Shown here: positions 7,314 through 13,206 of the stretch, piece by piece
How the letters are laid out: each line of letters begins with the position of its first letter
Position numbering within the stretch: the first letter of the stretch is position 1
NCBI GenBank assembly: GCA_026992595.1
Contig: JALWZW010000061.1
Coordinates: 1 to 13,212, forward strand
DNA from: Microcaldota archaeon
Lineage (GTDB): Archaea > Micrarchaeota > Micrarchaeia > Anstonellales > Bilamarchaeaceae
Reading direction: 5' to 3'
DNA length: 13,212 nucleotides
Position numbers and translations under genes: made by a program
Notes under the pieces: generated by a model
The model's database searches: none
What the model saw: only the letters and a program-made list of their open reading frames with translations
What the model was told of the DNA's origin: nothing

Positions 7314-7721
7314 TTGAAGGATTATGATGCGTTGTTAGAGCGTGCTTATGCTAACATGCCTTCGTTGGAAGAGGGTGAGGGCGAAAGGTTTGAAATGCCT
7401 GTGTTTGATTTTTTTGTGGAAGGCAATAAAACCATTATAAAGAATTTTAAAACGGTGTGTGATAGGATTAGAAGGAGTCCTCAAATGTTGGCAAAATTTT
7501 TATCTAAAGAGTTGGCGGTGCCTGTGGAGATTGTAGGGGACCGCCTTATTCTCCAGAGAAGGATTGTTAAAGAGGTTTTGGATAAGAAGTTGGAAGAGTT
7601 TGTGAAAAGGTATGTTATATGCAGCCAGTGTAAAAGGCCTGATACGCGTATAGAAGAGGTGGCCCATCGCTTGAAAAATTTGGTTTGCGAGGCATGCGGC
7701 GCCAGAACTGCGTTGAGGTGA
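7314..7721 (+). CDS. eif2b: Translation initiation factor aIF2 subunit beta
   Basis: Beta subunit of the heterotrimeric aIF2, which brings initiator Met-tRNA to the small ribosomal subunit. The 135-residue length is normal for archaea. The N-terminal helix that contacts the gamma subunit (YDALLERAYANMP) is followed by the alpha/beta domain (GNKTIIKNF, then RSPQMLAKFLSKEL, and a strand at GDRLILQ). The C-terminal zinc ribbon has Cys103/Cys106 (ICSQC) and Cys125/Cys128 (VCEAC), with RPDTR between them. The start is TTG 7314: the nearby ATG at 7309 is out of frame, and GAGGTGAT (7303-7310) is the ribosome-binding site, with GGTGA ending 4 nt before the TTG. Part of that site is the stop codon of the upstream gene, which suggests translational coupling. 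aIF1A follows at 4 nt. Confidence 0.96.
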   Translation: MKDYDALLERAYANMPSLEEGEGERFEMPVFDFFVEGNKTIIKNFKTVCDRIRRSPQMLAKFLSKELAVPVEIVGDRLILQRRIVKEVLDKKLEEFVKRYVICSQCKRPDTRIEEVAHRLKNLVCEACGARTALR

Positions 7722-7725
7722 GTGA

Positions 7726-8007
7726 GTGGAGGAAGAGCAGCAGAAAATAAGGTTGCCGAAAGAAGGCGAGGTTTTAGGAGTGGTGGTTGCGCTTTTAGGC
7801 GGTTCAAGGATGAAAGTGGCTTGCAAGGATGGGAAGGAGCGGCTCTGCCGCATCCCGGGCAAAATTAAAAAGCGCGTTTGGGTGAGAGAGGGGGATGTGG
7901 TTTTGGTAAAGCCCCATGAAATAGGCGGGGATGAGCGGGGAGATATTGTGTGGAGATACCTTCCTCTTCAGGTGCAGAAATTGAAGGAAGAGGGGTATCT
8001 TGACTAA
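7726..8007 (+). CDS. eif1a: Translation initiation factor aIF1A
   Basis: Small OB-fold protein that binds the A-site region of the 30S subunit and promotes scanning and start selection with aIF1 and aIF2. The 93 residues show the family landmarks in order: IRLPKEGEVLGVV, LLGGSRMKVAC, DGKERLCRIPGKIKKRVWVREGD, DERGDIVWRY and a C-terminal helix ending LKEEGYLD. It lacks the long acidic C-terminal tail of eukaryotic eIF1A, as is usual in archaea. The start is GTG 7726 with GAGGTGA (7715-7721) 4 nt upstream; the TGA of that site is the stop of aIF2-beta. The 3' end overlaps the Rio1 start by 8 nt. It is in the same transcription unit as aIF2-beta and Rio1. Confidence 0.96.
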   Translation: MEEEQQKIRLPKEGEVLGVVVALLGGSRMKVACKDGKERLCRIPGKIKKRVWVREGDVVLVKPHEIGGDERGDIVWRYLPLQVQKLKEEGYLD

Positions 8008-8761
8008 GCGGCCTCCTAAAGATAAGTTTGTTCTCAAAGAGCGGGAAAAAGTTGAAAGTTTGGTTTTTGACAGGAGGACGCTTTTAAATTTATCAAAACT
8101 TATGCGAAAAGGTTTTTTTTCTTCCCTTGACTTTCCGGTCTCTACGGGCAAGGAGGCAAATGTTTTTAGGGCAAGCGGTGAGGATGGCTTCGTGGCTGTG
8201 AAGATTTATAAAAAGGAAACAAGCGCTTTTGTGAGGCGATTGGATTATTTGATGGGCGACCCGCGCTTTCAAAAGGTTAAGCATAATCTCTGGGCGTTGG
8301 TGCGGCTGTTTGCAAAAAAAGAGTTTAAAAATTTAGAACTGTGCGAGCGGTTGGGGGTGAATGCGCCTCGCCCTTTTTATATTTATGATAATGTGCTGGT
8401 AATGGAGTTTTTAGGGGAAGGTGGGCTTCCTTACCCTACTTTAGAGCAAAGAGGTGGGGGCGAGGAGGGCGAACTGGAGGAAATTTTAGAAAATGTTTTT
8501 AAACTGGTAAAGGGAGGGTTGGTGCATGCAGATTTGAGCGAGTATAATATTATTGCTGGCGATAAAATGTATTTAATTGATTTTGGGCAGGGTGTGGATC
8601 TTTACCACCCCCGCGCATTCTTTTTTTTAGAGCGCGATATAAAAAATGTACTGCGCTATTTTGAAAAAAACGGGGTGAAGCGGGATTTTTCTTCTGTGTG
8701 GGCGGAGATTTTGGAATGCGTCCCTCCTGAGTTAAGGAGCCGAGGTCGCATAACCCGGTAG
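8000..8761 (+). CDS. rio1: Rio1-family serine protein kinase/ATPase
   Basis: Atypical kinase/ATPase needed for late maturation of the small ribosomal subunit. The Rio1 signature P-loop STGKEANVF (residues 48-56) distinguishes it from Rio2 (GEGKES). Further landmarks are AVKIY (Lys68), the hinge VLVMEFLGEGG (132-142), the catalytic loop HADLSEYN (176-183, Asp178 and Asn183) and the metal-binding IDFGQ (193-197, Asp194). The 253-residue length is usual for archaeal Rio1. The TTG start at 8000 overlaps the end of aIF1A, and AGGGG lies 4 nt upstream. The last seven codons and the stop lie inside the tRNA-Ser gene: the TAG (8759-8761) is part of the tRNA D-loop GGTAG. The tail ERSRGRITR-like end is therefore tRNA sequence translated as protein and may not be functional. 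Confidence 0.95.
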   Translation: MTKRPPKDKFVLKEREKVESLVFDRRTLLNLSKLMRKGFFSSLDFPVSTGKEANVFRASGEDGFVAVKIYKKETSAFVRRLDYLMGDPRFQKVKHNLWALVRLFAKKEFKNLELCERLGVNAPRPFYIYDNVLVMEFLGEGGLPYPTLEQRGGGEEGELEEILENVFKLVKGGLVHADLSEYNIIAGDKMYLIDFGQGVDLYHPRAFFFLERDIKNVLRYFEKNGVKRDFSSVWAEILECVPPELRSRGRITR

Positions 8762-8822
8762 TGCGCTGGTCTTGAGAACCAGTCCCCTCGTGGGGTTGTG
8801 GGTTCAAATCCCACCCTCGGCG
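8739..8822 (+). tRNA. trnS-UGA: tRNA-Ser (anticodon UGA)
   Basis: Type II (class with a long variable arm) tRNA. Acceptor stem GCCGAGG (8739-8745) pairs with CCTCGGC (8815-8821), discriminator G at 8822. The D-loop carries CCGGTAG. Anticodon stem CTGGT/ACCAG encloses the loop CTTGAGA with anticodon TGA at 8773-8775. The variable arm CCCC-TCGT-GGGG (8784-8795) is the serine identity feature. The T-arm is GTGGG-TTCAAAT-CCCAC (8798-8814). There is no intron and the CCA end is not encoded. The 5' 23 nt overlap the rio1 coding sequence on the same strand. Confidence 0.97.
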
Positions 8823-8880
8823 TTTCGTTTTTTACCGTTTTGCGTTTTGGTTTTTGCCGAATTTTTGGGTTTTTGTTGTG
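8823..8880 (+). terminator. T-rich terminator region after tRNA-Ser
   Basis: Starting right at the mature tRNA 3' end there are at least five T-runs of 4-6 (TTTTTT, TTTT, TTTT, TTTTT, TTTTT), separated by a few bases, with no hairpin. This is the pattern of archaeal T-tract termination and would end the 5703-8822 transcription unit. Confidence 0.55.
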
Positions 8881-8887
8881 GTTTTAA

Positions 8888-9014
8888 GGCGGCTTTTTTT
8901 GATAAGATTTATAAATATTTTCTAAATCTATCCACTATAGTGTAAGGAAGCAGTTGCTTCCTTACTCGCCTTCAGCCCTGTGCTGAAGGGGTTTGGGCCC
9001 TTAAAAAAGCCGCC
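8888..9014. repeat. 12-nt inverted repeat flanking the S-layer promoter
   Basis: GGCGGCTTTTTT at 8888-8899 has an exact inverted copy AAAAAAGCCGCC at 9003-9014. A third partial copy of the core, GGCGGCT, lies at 9044-9050. The first arm lies upstream of the TATA box and is not expected in the mRNA; the second and third lie in the leader and can pair with each other. Confidence 0.75.
8908..8917 (+). promoter_or_regulatory. TATA box of the S-layer gene
   Basis: TTTATAAATA is close to the archaeal TATA consensus and is preceded by a purine-rich GATAAGA that could be the TFB-recognition element. Transcription would start about 25 nt downstream, near 8938, leaving a leader of about 128 nt. This is the strongest-looking promoter in the window. 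Confidence 0.7.
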
Positions 9015-9065
9015 GTTAATCTTTTTTCGTTGGGCCCTTTATAGGCGGCTCTACGAGGTGAAAAT
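8938..9065 (+). promoter_or_regulatory. Structured 5' leader of the S-layer mRNA
   Basis: Three structural elements can be drawn. Hairpin I is GTAAGGAAGC (8942-8951) with GCTTCCTTAC (8956-8965), 10 perfect pairs around AGTT. Hairpin II is CCTTCAGC (8969-8976) with GCTGAAGG (8982-8989), 8 perfect pairs. Element III is an outer GGGCCC (8995-9000) with GGGCCC (9032-9037), enclosing AAAAAAG (9003-9009) with CTTTTTT (9021-9027). The loop of element III contains CCGCC (9010-9014), complementary to GGCGG (9044-9048) just upstream of the ribosome-binding site GAGGTGA (9055-9061), so a pseudoknot or an alternative AGCCGCC/GGCGGCT stem is possible. It matches no riboswitch class I know. It may protect this abundant mRNA or control its translation. 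Confidence 0.7.
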
Positions 9066-12000
9066 GTGAGAGTGAATTTGAAGAAGTTGGGTGCGGTTGT
9101 GGCTGGAGCAACCGTATTGGCCAGTTCCGCAGCCTTTGGTGCCCTCATGTTTGGGGACACCACACTGGTTGACGATAACGGTCAGCCGGTGGCAAAGGTT
9201 GTGGTGGGTGAGAGAGCAGCAGTGAGCGACGGTGTTGCGGCTGCTTTGATTGCGGCCGAATTGGCAAGAAACGCCTACAAAACCCAGACCTTGACTGCAG
9301 AGCTTTCTGGAGAGCCTGCATGCAGCGTGGAAGGTGCGCCTGCGGCAGGTGATGTGACCTGTAATGTAACCAACGAGAGAGTGAGGTTGAAGTTGACTGT
9401 GCCCGGCGCAGCATTGGAAGGCACCTGGACAGGGGACAACTTGATAGGTGACTTTATACACAGGAGATTGATTGACAGGGTGAATGATTCTGTGCCTTCT
9501 ACAGATACAGATGTGCACTATCCGATGGGTAGCGATGTGTCTGAGAATGCAAACCCCTTCACTGATGGGACTGGAAGCGCATTACCAGGAGCGCCTACTG
9601 AAACCAGGCTATTCAGAATAGACGGAAGTATGTTCTCTCCCTTTGAGGACTTCCAGGTAGTTGATACTGACGGAGGGCAAACCTATACTGAGAGACAATA
9701 TATGTGGTTGCACGGCAACAACAAGTACTCCTCCACAAAGGATGATGTGATTGGTTTCTTAGACCTTATTGCCTACACTGTGAGGTTTGACGGCCCTGGT
9801 TCTTCTAATGTGGGTGTTCTTGCCTGTACTCAACCTCAAAATAACGACTACAGTTTCTGTGTAGATTCTGGCGACTCTGCTGATTTGAAGGATGCTACCG
9901 AGACCCACAGGGTGAGGGTAAGGTTCTTGGGAAGTGAGTGGATTATAAGTGAGTTGAGACCTCCAAATAGTGACCCCAATCCTGCGACAGCAGGTGATGG
10001 TTTAACCAATGAAAATAATTTGGTAGAAGGAGGTTCTGTGAAGTTGGCTAAGGAAGCGGTGGGCGGCATTGTAAACCAAGGTGAATCTTTAGAGGTTGAT
10101 GACCTTAGATTCCAATTGGATGACCTGGAGGCACACGGTGACACTGTAGGTGCTATTATTTCTGTGTTGGATGCAAACGGAAACATTCTTGAACAGGATG
10201 TTATAAGGCCTGGCCAAACAAGAGAGTTTAACATTAACGGTAGGGTTTACAGATTCCATGTATACCAAGTAGCACCTGGTTACACCTTCGGTGCTAAGTG
10301 GGCGGATGTTGCGATTTTCAGCGCTGAACTTGAGTGCCGCTCTGGTGAAGATTTGAACGCAGATGAGGACAACAACCCCAACTACAAATGTGTGTTGGGC
10401 TGGAAGAACTACAGGCCTCAATCTGCAGTTGCTGACGGTGAGGGTGCAAACCCAGAAGACCCTGATGCTTTGAGAACCATTGTTATCTTCTCTGATGAGA
10501 TAGACAGAATTTCCAGTTCTGGCGAGGATGAGTTGCTCCCAGGAGATTACCTCTCCATAGTCCAGGACCCAGAGGCATGGAGATTGCAATACCAAGGCCT
10601 TACTTTGACCAGCGAGGACAGAGAGTCATTAAGATTCCAGATAAAAACCACTGATAAGACATTGACTATGGATTCTTCTTCCAACTTTGGTCCAGATCCT
10701 TCTAACAATCTGCTTGGTAGGTGTATTGTCTTTGCACCTTACATTCTAGTTACTTCTTCAGACGACGGTTTGGTGTTTGAGACAACAGGCAGGTCTGATG
10801 CCCCTTCAGGTACCCTCTCTGACTCAGAGTTTATTATTGCTGTGAATACTGGCGGTGATACTGCTGGTAATAATATTGCTGGTGCGGTGTGTGATACCCA
10901 AGATGCCTCATCTCCTGATACCCCTAACGATGCAATGGATGAGGATTCCTCTGCTTTTGGATGGGGTAATCTTGGTTCTTACTCTGGGGCTGCAAATACA
11001 GGTGATGTACCGCCCGGTTCTGTGTTTATGAGAGTTTCTGGTGATGCTTCAGATTATGGTTTCTTGGCATATCCCTTGGATGCCACGGCAAATGAAGGTC
11101 GGTTAGAGGTTCTTTATAGAGAGATTGGGGACGGAGATGCAGGGTTTGGCCTTGGTTCTGCAGGTGATGGTGGTGTGATTAGAATAGTGTATTCAGATTC
11201 ATTATCTGGTACTGCCAATGACGATGACTATCAGCCCGGTGCTCCTACAGATGGGCTGGTGGACTTGTTGAGCGGAGTTACAGGAGGTACTTACACTGGT
11301 GGTCTTAACGGTGATACTGCTAACATGGAAGATGCTGGTGTTGCTGATTTCCTTTTCGCAATTGCAGAGAAGGCAGGAGAGGCAAGTTCTAATGACTTTG
11401 TGGACTATTTCATATTCGGTATAGATAGGACTTCTGCGGCTGCTGCAAGTGATGCAACCTTTGATTTTGATTCTGCAGAAGATGCAGCAGGGTCAAGGCC
11501 GTTGACTTCCGACAACGAAGAGATTCTCTATGTGCATGCATGGGATGGCGGGCCTACTTCTGGACCTGTAGACAGCGGTGTGGAATTGGTAGAAGAAGGC
11601 TACATCTCCGAGAGAGGTTCTGTGTTCAGGAGGATTGACGCGGACACTGTTGAGTTTGACATGGCTCACAAGTTGGGTAAGGCAAGATGGTTCCTCTCCA
11701 GCGTTGAAGCTGCTGGTGACGATGCGTCCAGCAGGATTATGGAGCTCAGAGAGGGAGAATCAGAAACATTTGCTGGCGTGACTGTGGAAGTGCTTTCTAT
11801 TGACCAAGACCTTGCTGACTGTACTGCGGGCGGTGCAGGTGTGAGCTGCAGCGTTGATACCTCTGGCCTCTCTGCAGTTATCTTGCCTGCAAACGCACCC
11901 AGCGTGGATGCTGCCTTGCCTTATCAAGGTTCCTTGGGCGACTTGGTAATCCTTGACAGAGATGCAGCAGGTGTAGGCACCCTTATTGCAGTGGGTGGTG

Positions 12001-12176
12001 ACAGAGTAAACAGCGTGACCGCAGAGTTGCTCCAAGATTCTGCAGTGGACTGGACTGCAGAAAGGAAAGTGGTCCGCGAGGTTGTACAGGGTTCCAAGAT
12101 AGTGGTTGCGGGTGCTGAAGCCCAAGACACTTTAGAGGCAGCAAGAGACTTTATAAGCCAATTGAGAAGAGCATAA
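9066..12176 (+). CDS. S-layer protein (Methanococcus type)
   Basis: Main structural protein of the cell surface lattice, exported. The 1036 residues begin with a signal peptide (MRVNLKKLGAVVAGATVLA, small residues SSAAFGA, cleavage probably near residue 25). The archaeal S-layer N-terminal domain follows: DDNGQPVAKVVVGERAAVSD at 36-55, FRIDGSMFSPFEDFQV at 183-198, and RVRFLGSEWIISEL at 284-297. The C-terminal S-layer domain is the last 70 or so residues: LIAVGGDRVNSVTAELL and, near the end, KIVVAGAEAQDTLEAARDF. The middle is Asp/Gly/Ser/Thr-rich, consistent with a long beta-rich extracellular array. Ten cysteines occur in five close pairs, suggesting disulfides. N-x-S/T sequons include NVT at 100 and NDS at 140. 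The start is GTG 9066, since the ATG at 9064 runs directly into TGA; GGTGA lies 4 nt upstream. It has a strong promoter and a long leader of its own. Confidence 0.94.
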   Translation: MRVNLKKLGAVVAGATVLASSAAFGALMFGDTTLVDDNGQPVAKVVVGERAAVSDGVAAALIAAELARNAYKTQTLTAELSGEPACSVEGAPAAGDVTCNVTNERVRLKLTVPGAALEGTWTGDNLIGDFIHRRLIDRVNDSVPSTDTDVHYPMGSDVSENANPFTDGTGSALPGAPTETRLFRIDGSMFSPFEDFQVVDTDGGQTYTERQYMWLHGNNKYSSTKDDVIGFLDLIAYTVRFDGPGSSNVGVLACTQPQNNDYSFCVDSGDSADLKDATETHRVRVRFLGSEWIISELRPPNSDPNPATAGDGLTNENNLVEGGSVKLAKEAVGGIVNQGESLEVDDLRFQLDDLEAHGDTVGAIISVLDANGNILEQDVIRPGQTREFNINGRVYRFHVYQVAPGYTFGAKWADVAIFSAELECRSGEDLNADEDNNPNYKCVLGWKNYRPQSAVADGEGANPEDPDALRTIVIFSDEIDRISSSGEDELLPGDYLSIVQDPEAWRLQYQGLTLTSEDRESLRFQIKTTDKTLTMDSSSNFGPDPSNNLLGRCIVFAPYILVTSSDDGLVFETTGRSDAPSGTLSDSEFIIAVNTGGDTAGNNIAGAVCDTQDASSPDTPNDAMDEDSSAFGWGNLGSYSGAANTGDVPPGSVFMRVSGDASDYGFLAYPLDATANEGRLEVLYREIGDGDAGFGLGSAGDGGVIRIVYSDSLSGTANDDDYQPGAPTDGLVDLLSGVTGGTYTGGLNGDTANMEDAGVADFLFAIAEKAGEASSNDFVDYFIFGIDRTSAAAASDATFDFDSAEDAAGSRPLTSDNEEILYVHAWDGGPTSGPVDSGVELVEEGYISERGSVFRRIDADTVEFDMAHKLGKARWFLSSVEAAGDDASSRIMELREGESETFAGVTVEVLSIDQDLADCTAGGAGVSCSVDTSGLSAVILPANAPSVDAALPYQGSLGDLVILDRDAAGVGTLIAVGGDRVNSVTAELLQDSAVDWTAERKVVREVVQGSKIVVAGAEAQDTLEAARDFISQLRRA

Positions 12177-12194
12177 TTTTTTCTTTCTTTTTTT
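12177..12194 (+). terminator. T-tract terminator after the S-layer gene, abutting the rnz start
   Basis: TTTTTTCTTTC and a further T-run follow the TAA directly and lead straight into ATG 12195, whose next codons are also nearly all T. It should terminate the abundant S-layer transcript. No hairpin precedes it. Confidence 0.55.
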
Positions 12195-13055
12195 ATGCTT
12201 TTTTTTCTCGGAACCTCGGGCGGGATGCCTACCAAGAGTAGGAACCTGCCCGCCATAGGTTTAAGATACCGCAATTTTCTCTTTTTATTTGATTGCGGGG
12301 AAGGAACCCAAAGGCAATGCATGAAATATTCTTTTCCTTATGGCAGTATAGATGCCATTTTCATCTCCCACTCTCATTTAGACCATTTTTTAGGCGTCTA
12401 TGGCTTGTTGGAAACCTTTTCGCTTACACACCGCACCAAGCCGCTTTCCCTTTTCTTCCCTGATAAGGCGCGGTTTAAACGCTATTCTTTTTTAAATGTA
12501 AAAGAAATCTCTGATGGCCCTCTTTTAGAAACCTCTTTTTTCACCATTTCTGCTTTTCCGGTGGAGCATGAAAAAAACAGTTTTGGCTTTGTTTTTCAAG
12601 AAAAAGATAAAGTAAAATTTTATGAAGAAAAGGCAAAATCCTTGGGCATAAAAGGGCCTTTGTTTAGGGAGATTCAGGAAAAGGGCTGGGTGGTTGTTAA
12701 TAATAGAAAAATCCTTTTAGAAGAGGTTTCTTGGCTGAAAAAAGGCAAAAAAATTGTATACACTGGCGATTGCATTCCCTCTTCCCGCTTGCTCGCTGAG
12801 GCAAAGGGTGCAGATATCCTTATCCATGACTGCACCTTTTCTAATGCGCTTAAAGAAGAGGCAGAAAAAAGAAAGCATTCTACCCCTGAAATGGCTGCAA
12901 CGGTTGCCAAAAAAGCAGGAGTTCGTCTGCTTATTCTCACCCACTTTAGCCCGCGTTATAAGGATGAAAAGGAGTTGGAAAAGGAAGCAAAGGAACTTTT
13001 CCCCAACTCCATAGCGGCGCATGATGGCTTTACTTTGAAGATTGACGGATTCTAA
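12195..13055 (+). CDS. rnz: Ribonuclease Z (tRNA 3' endonuclease)
   Basis: Zinc-dependent metallo-beta-lactamase-fold endonuclease that removes 3' trailers from tRNA precursors, needed here because tRNA-Ser has no encoded CCA. The N-terminus has GTSGGMPTKSRN, then FDCGEGTQRQ (32-41) and the metal motif HSHLDH (59-64). Further metal ligands are expected at His125 (PVEH), Asp192 (TGD) and His250 (LTHFSPRY). The region around GIKGPLFREI (151-160) fits the Gly-Pro motif of the RNase Z exosite or substrate arm. HDCTFSN and HSTPEMAA are also family-typical. The 286 residues match the short (single-domain) form, usually about 300. The ATG at 12195 has no Shine-Dalgarno sequence and lies at the end of the S-layer T-tract. 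Its promoter would have to lie inside the S-layer 3' end (TTTATAA near 12150 is a candidate). Confidence 0.96.
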   Translation: MLFFLGTSGGMPTKSRNLPAIGLRYRNFLFLFDCGEGTQRQCMKYSFPYGSIDAIFISHSHLDHFLGVYGLLETFSLTHRTKPLSLFFPDKARFKRYSFLNVKEISDGPLLETSFFTISAFPVEHEKNSFGFVFQEKDKVKFYEEKAKSLGIKGPLFREIQEKGWVVVNNRKILLEEVSWLKKGKKIVYTGDCIPSSRLLAEAKGADILIHDCTFSNALKEEAEKRKHSTPEMAATVAKKAGVRLLILTHFSPRYKDEKELEKEAKELFPNSIAAHDGFTLKIDGF

Positions 13056-13206
13056 ACTTTTTAAACCATTTTGCCAGCAAGAGAAACAGCAACTTTCTTT
13101 TCAGCACCGCCTTTATCTTTTTTAGTTTTTTCTTTATCTCCCTGAATTTTCTTTTAATCTTCTCTACTTTTTTAATCCTCTTTTTTATCTCTCTTCTTAT
13201 CAACAT
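13030..13206 (-). CDS. Possible small, very basic ORF (or 3' part of a longer gene)
   Basis: On the minus strand, ATG at 13206 opens a 58-codon frame ending in TAA at 13030-13032, inside the last codons of rnz (26-nt tail-to-tail overlap). It begins MLIRREIKKRIKKVEKIK and is dominated by Lys, Arg and Ile with a short hydrophobic LLFLLLAKWF near the end, possibly one amphipathic helix. The frame is also open at the window edge (two codons upstream), so it may be the end of a longer protein. The plus strand is pyrimidine-rich here, as it is over the real minus-strand coiled-coil gene, which supports coding. The same bias also occurs in T-rich 3' regions, so it may be chance. Confidence 0.4.
   Translation of the reverse strand: MLIRREIKKRIKKVEKIKRKFREIKKKLKKIKAVLKRKLLFLLLAKWFKKFRIRQSSK

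Noticed and set aside
8938..9065. Known riboswitch in the S-layer leader
   Set aside because: The hairpins do not match the conserved cores of riboswitch classes I can recall; the fold looks specific to this gene.
8550..9518. Minus-strand frames over rio1, tRNA-Ser, the S-layer leader and the S-layer 5' end
   Set aside because: They run through a tRNA and the coding region of well-recognised genes, have odd compositions and resemble no family.
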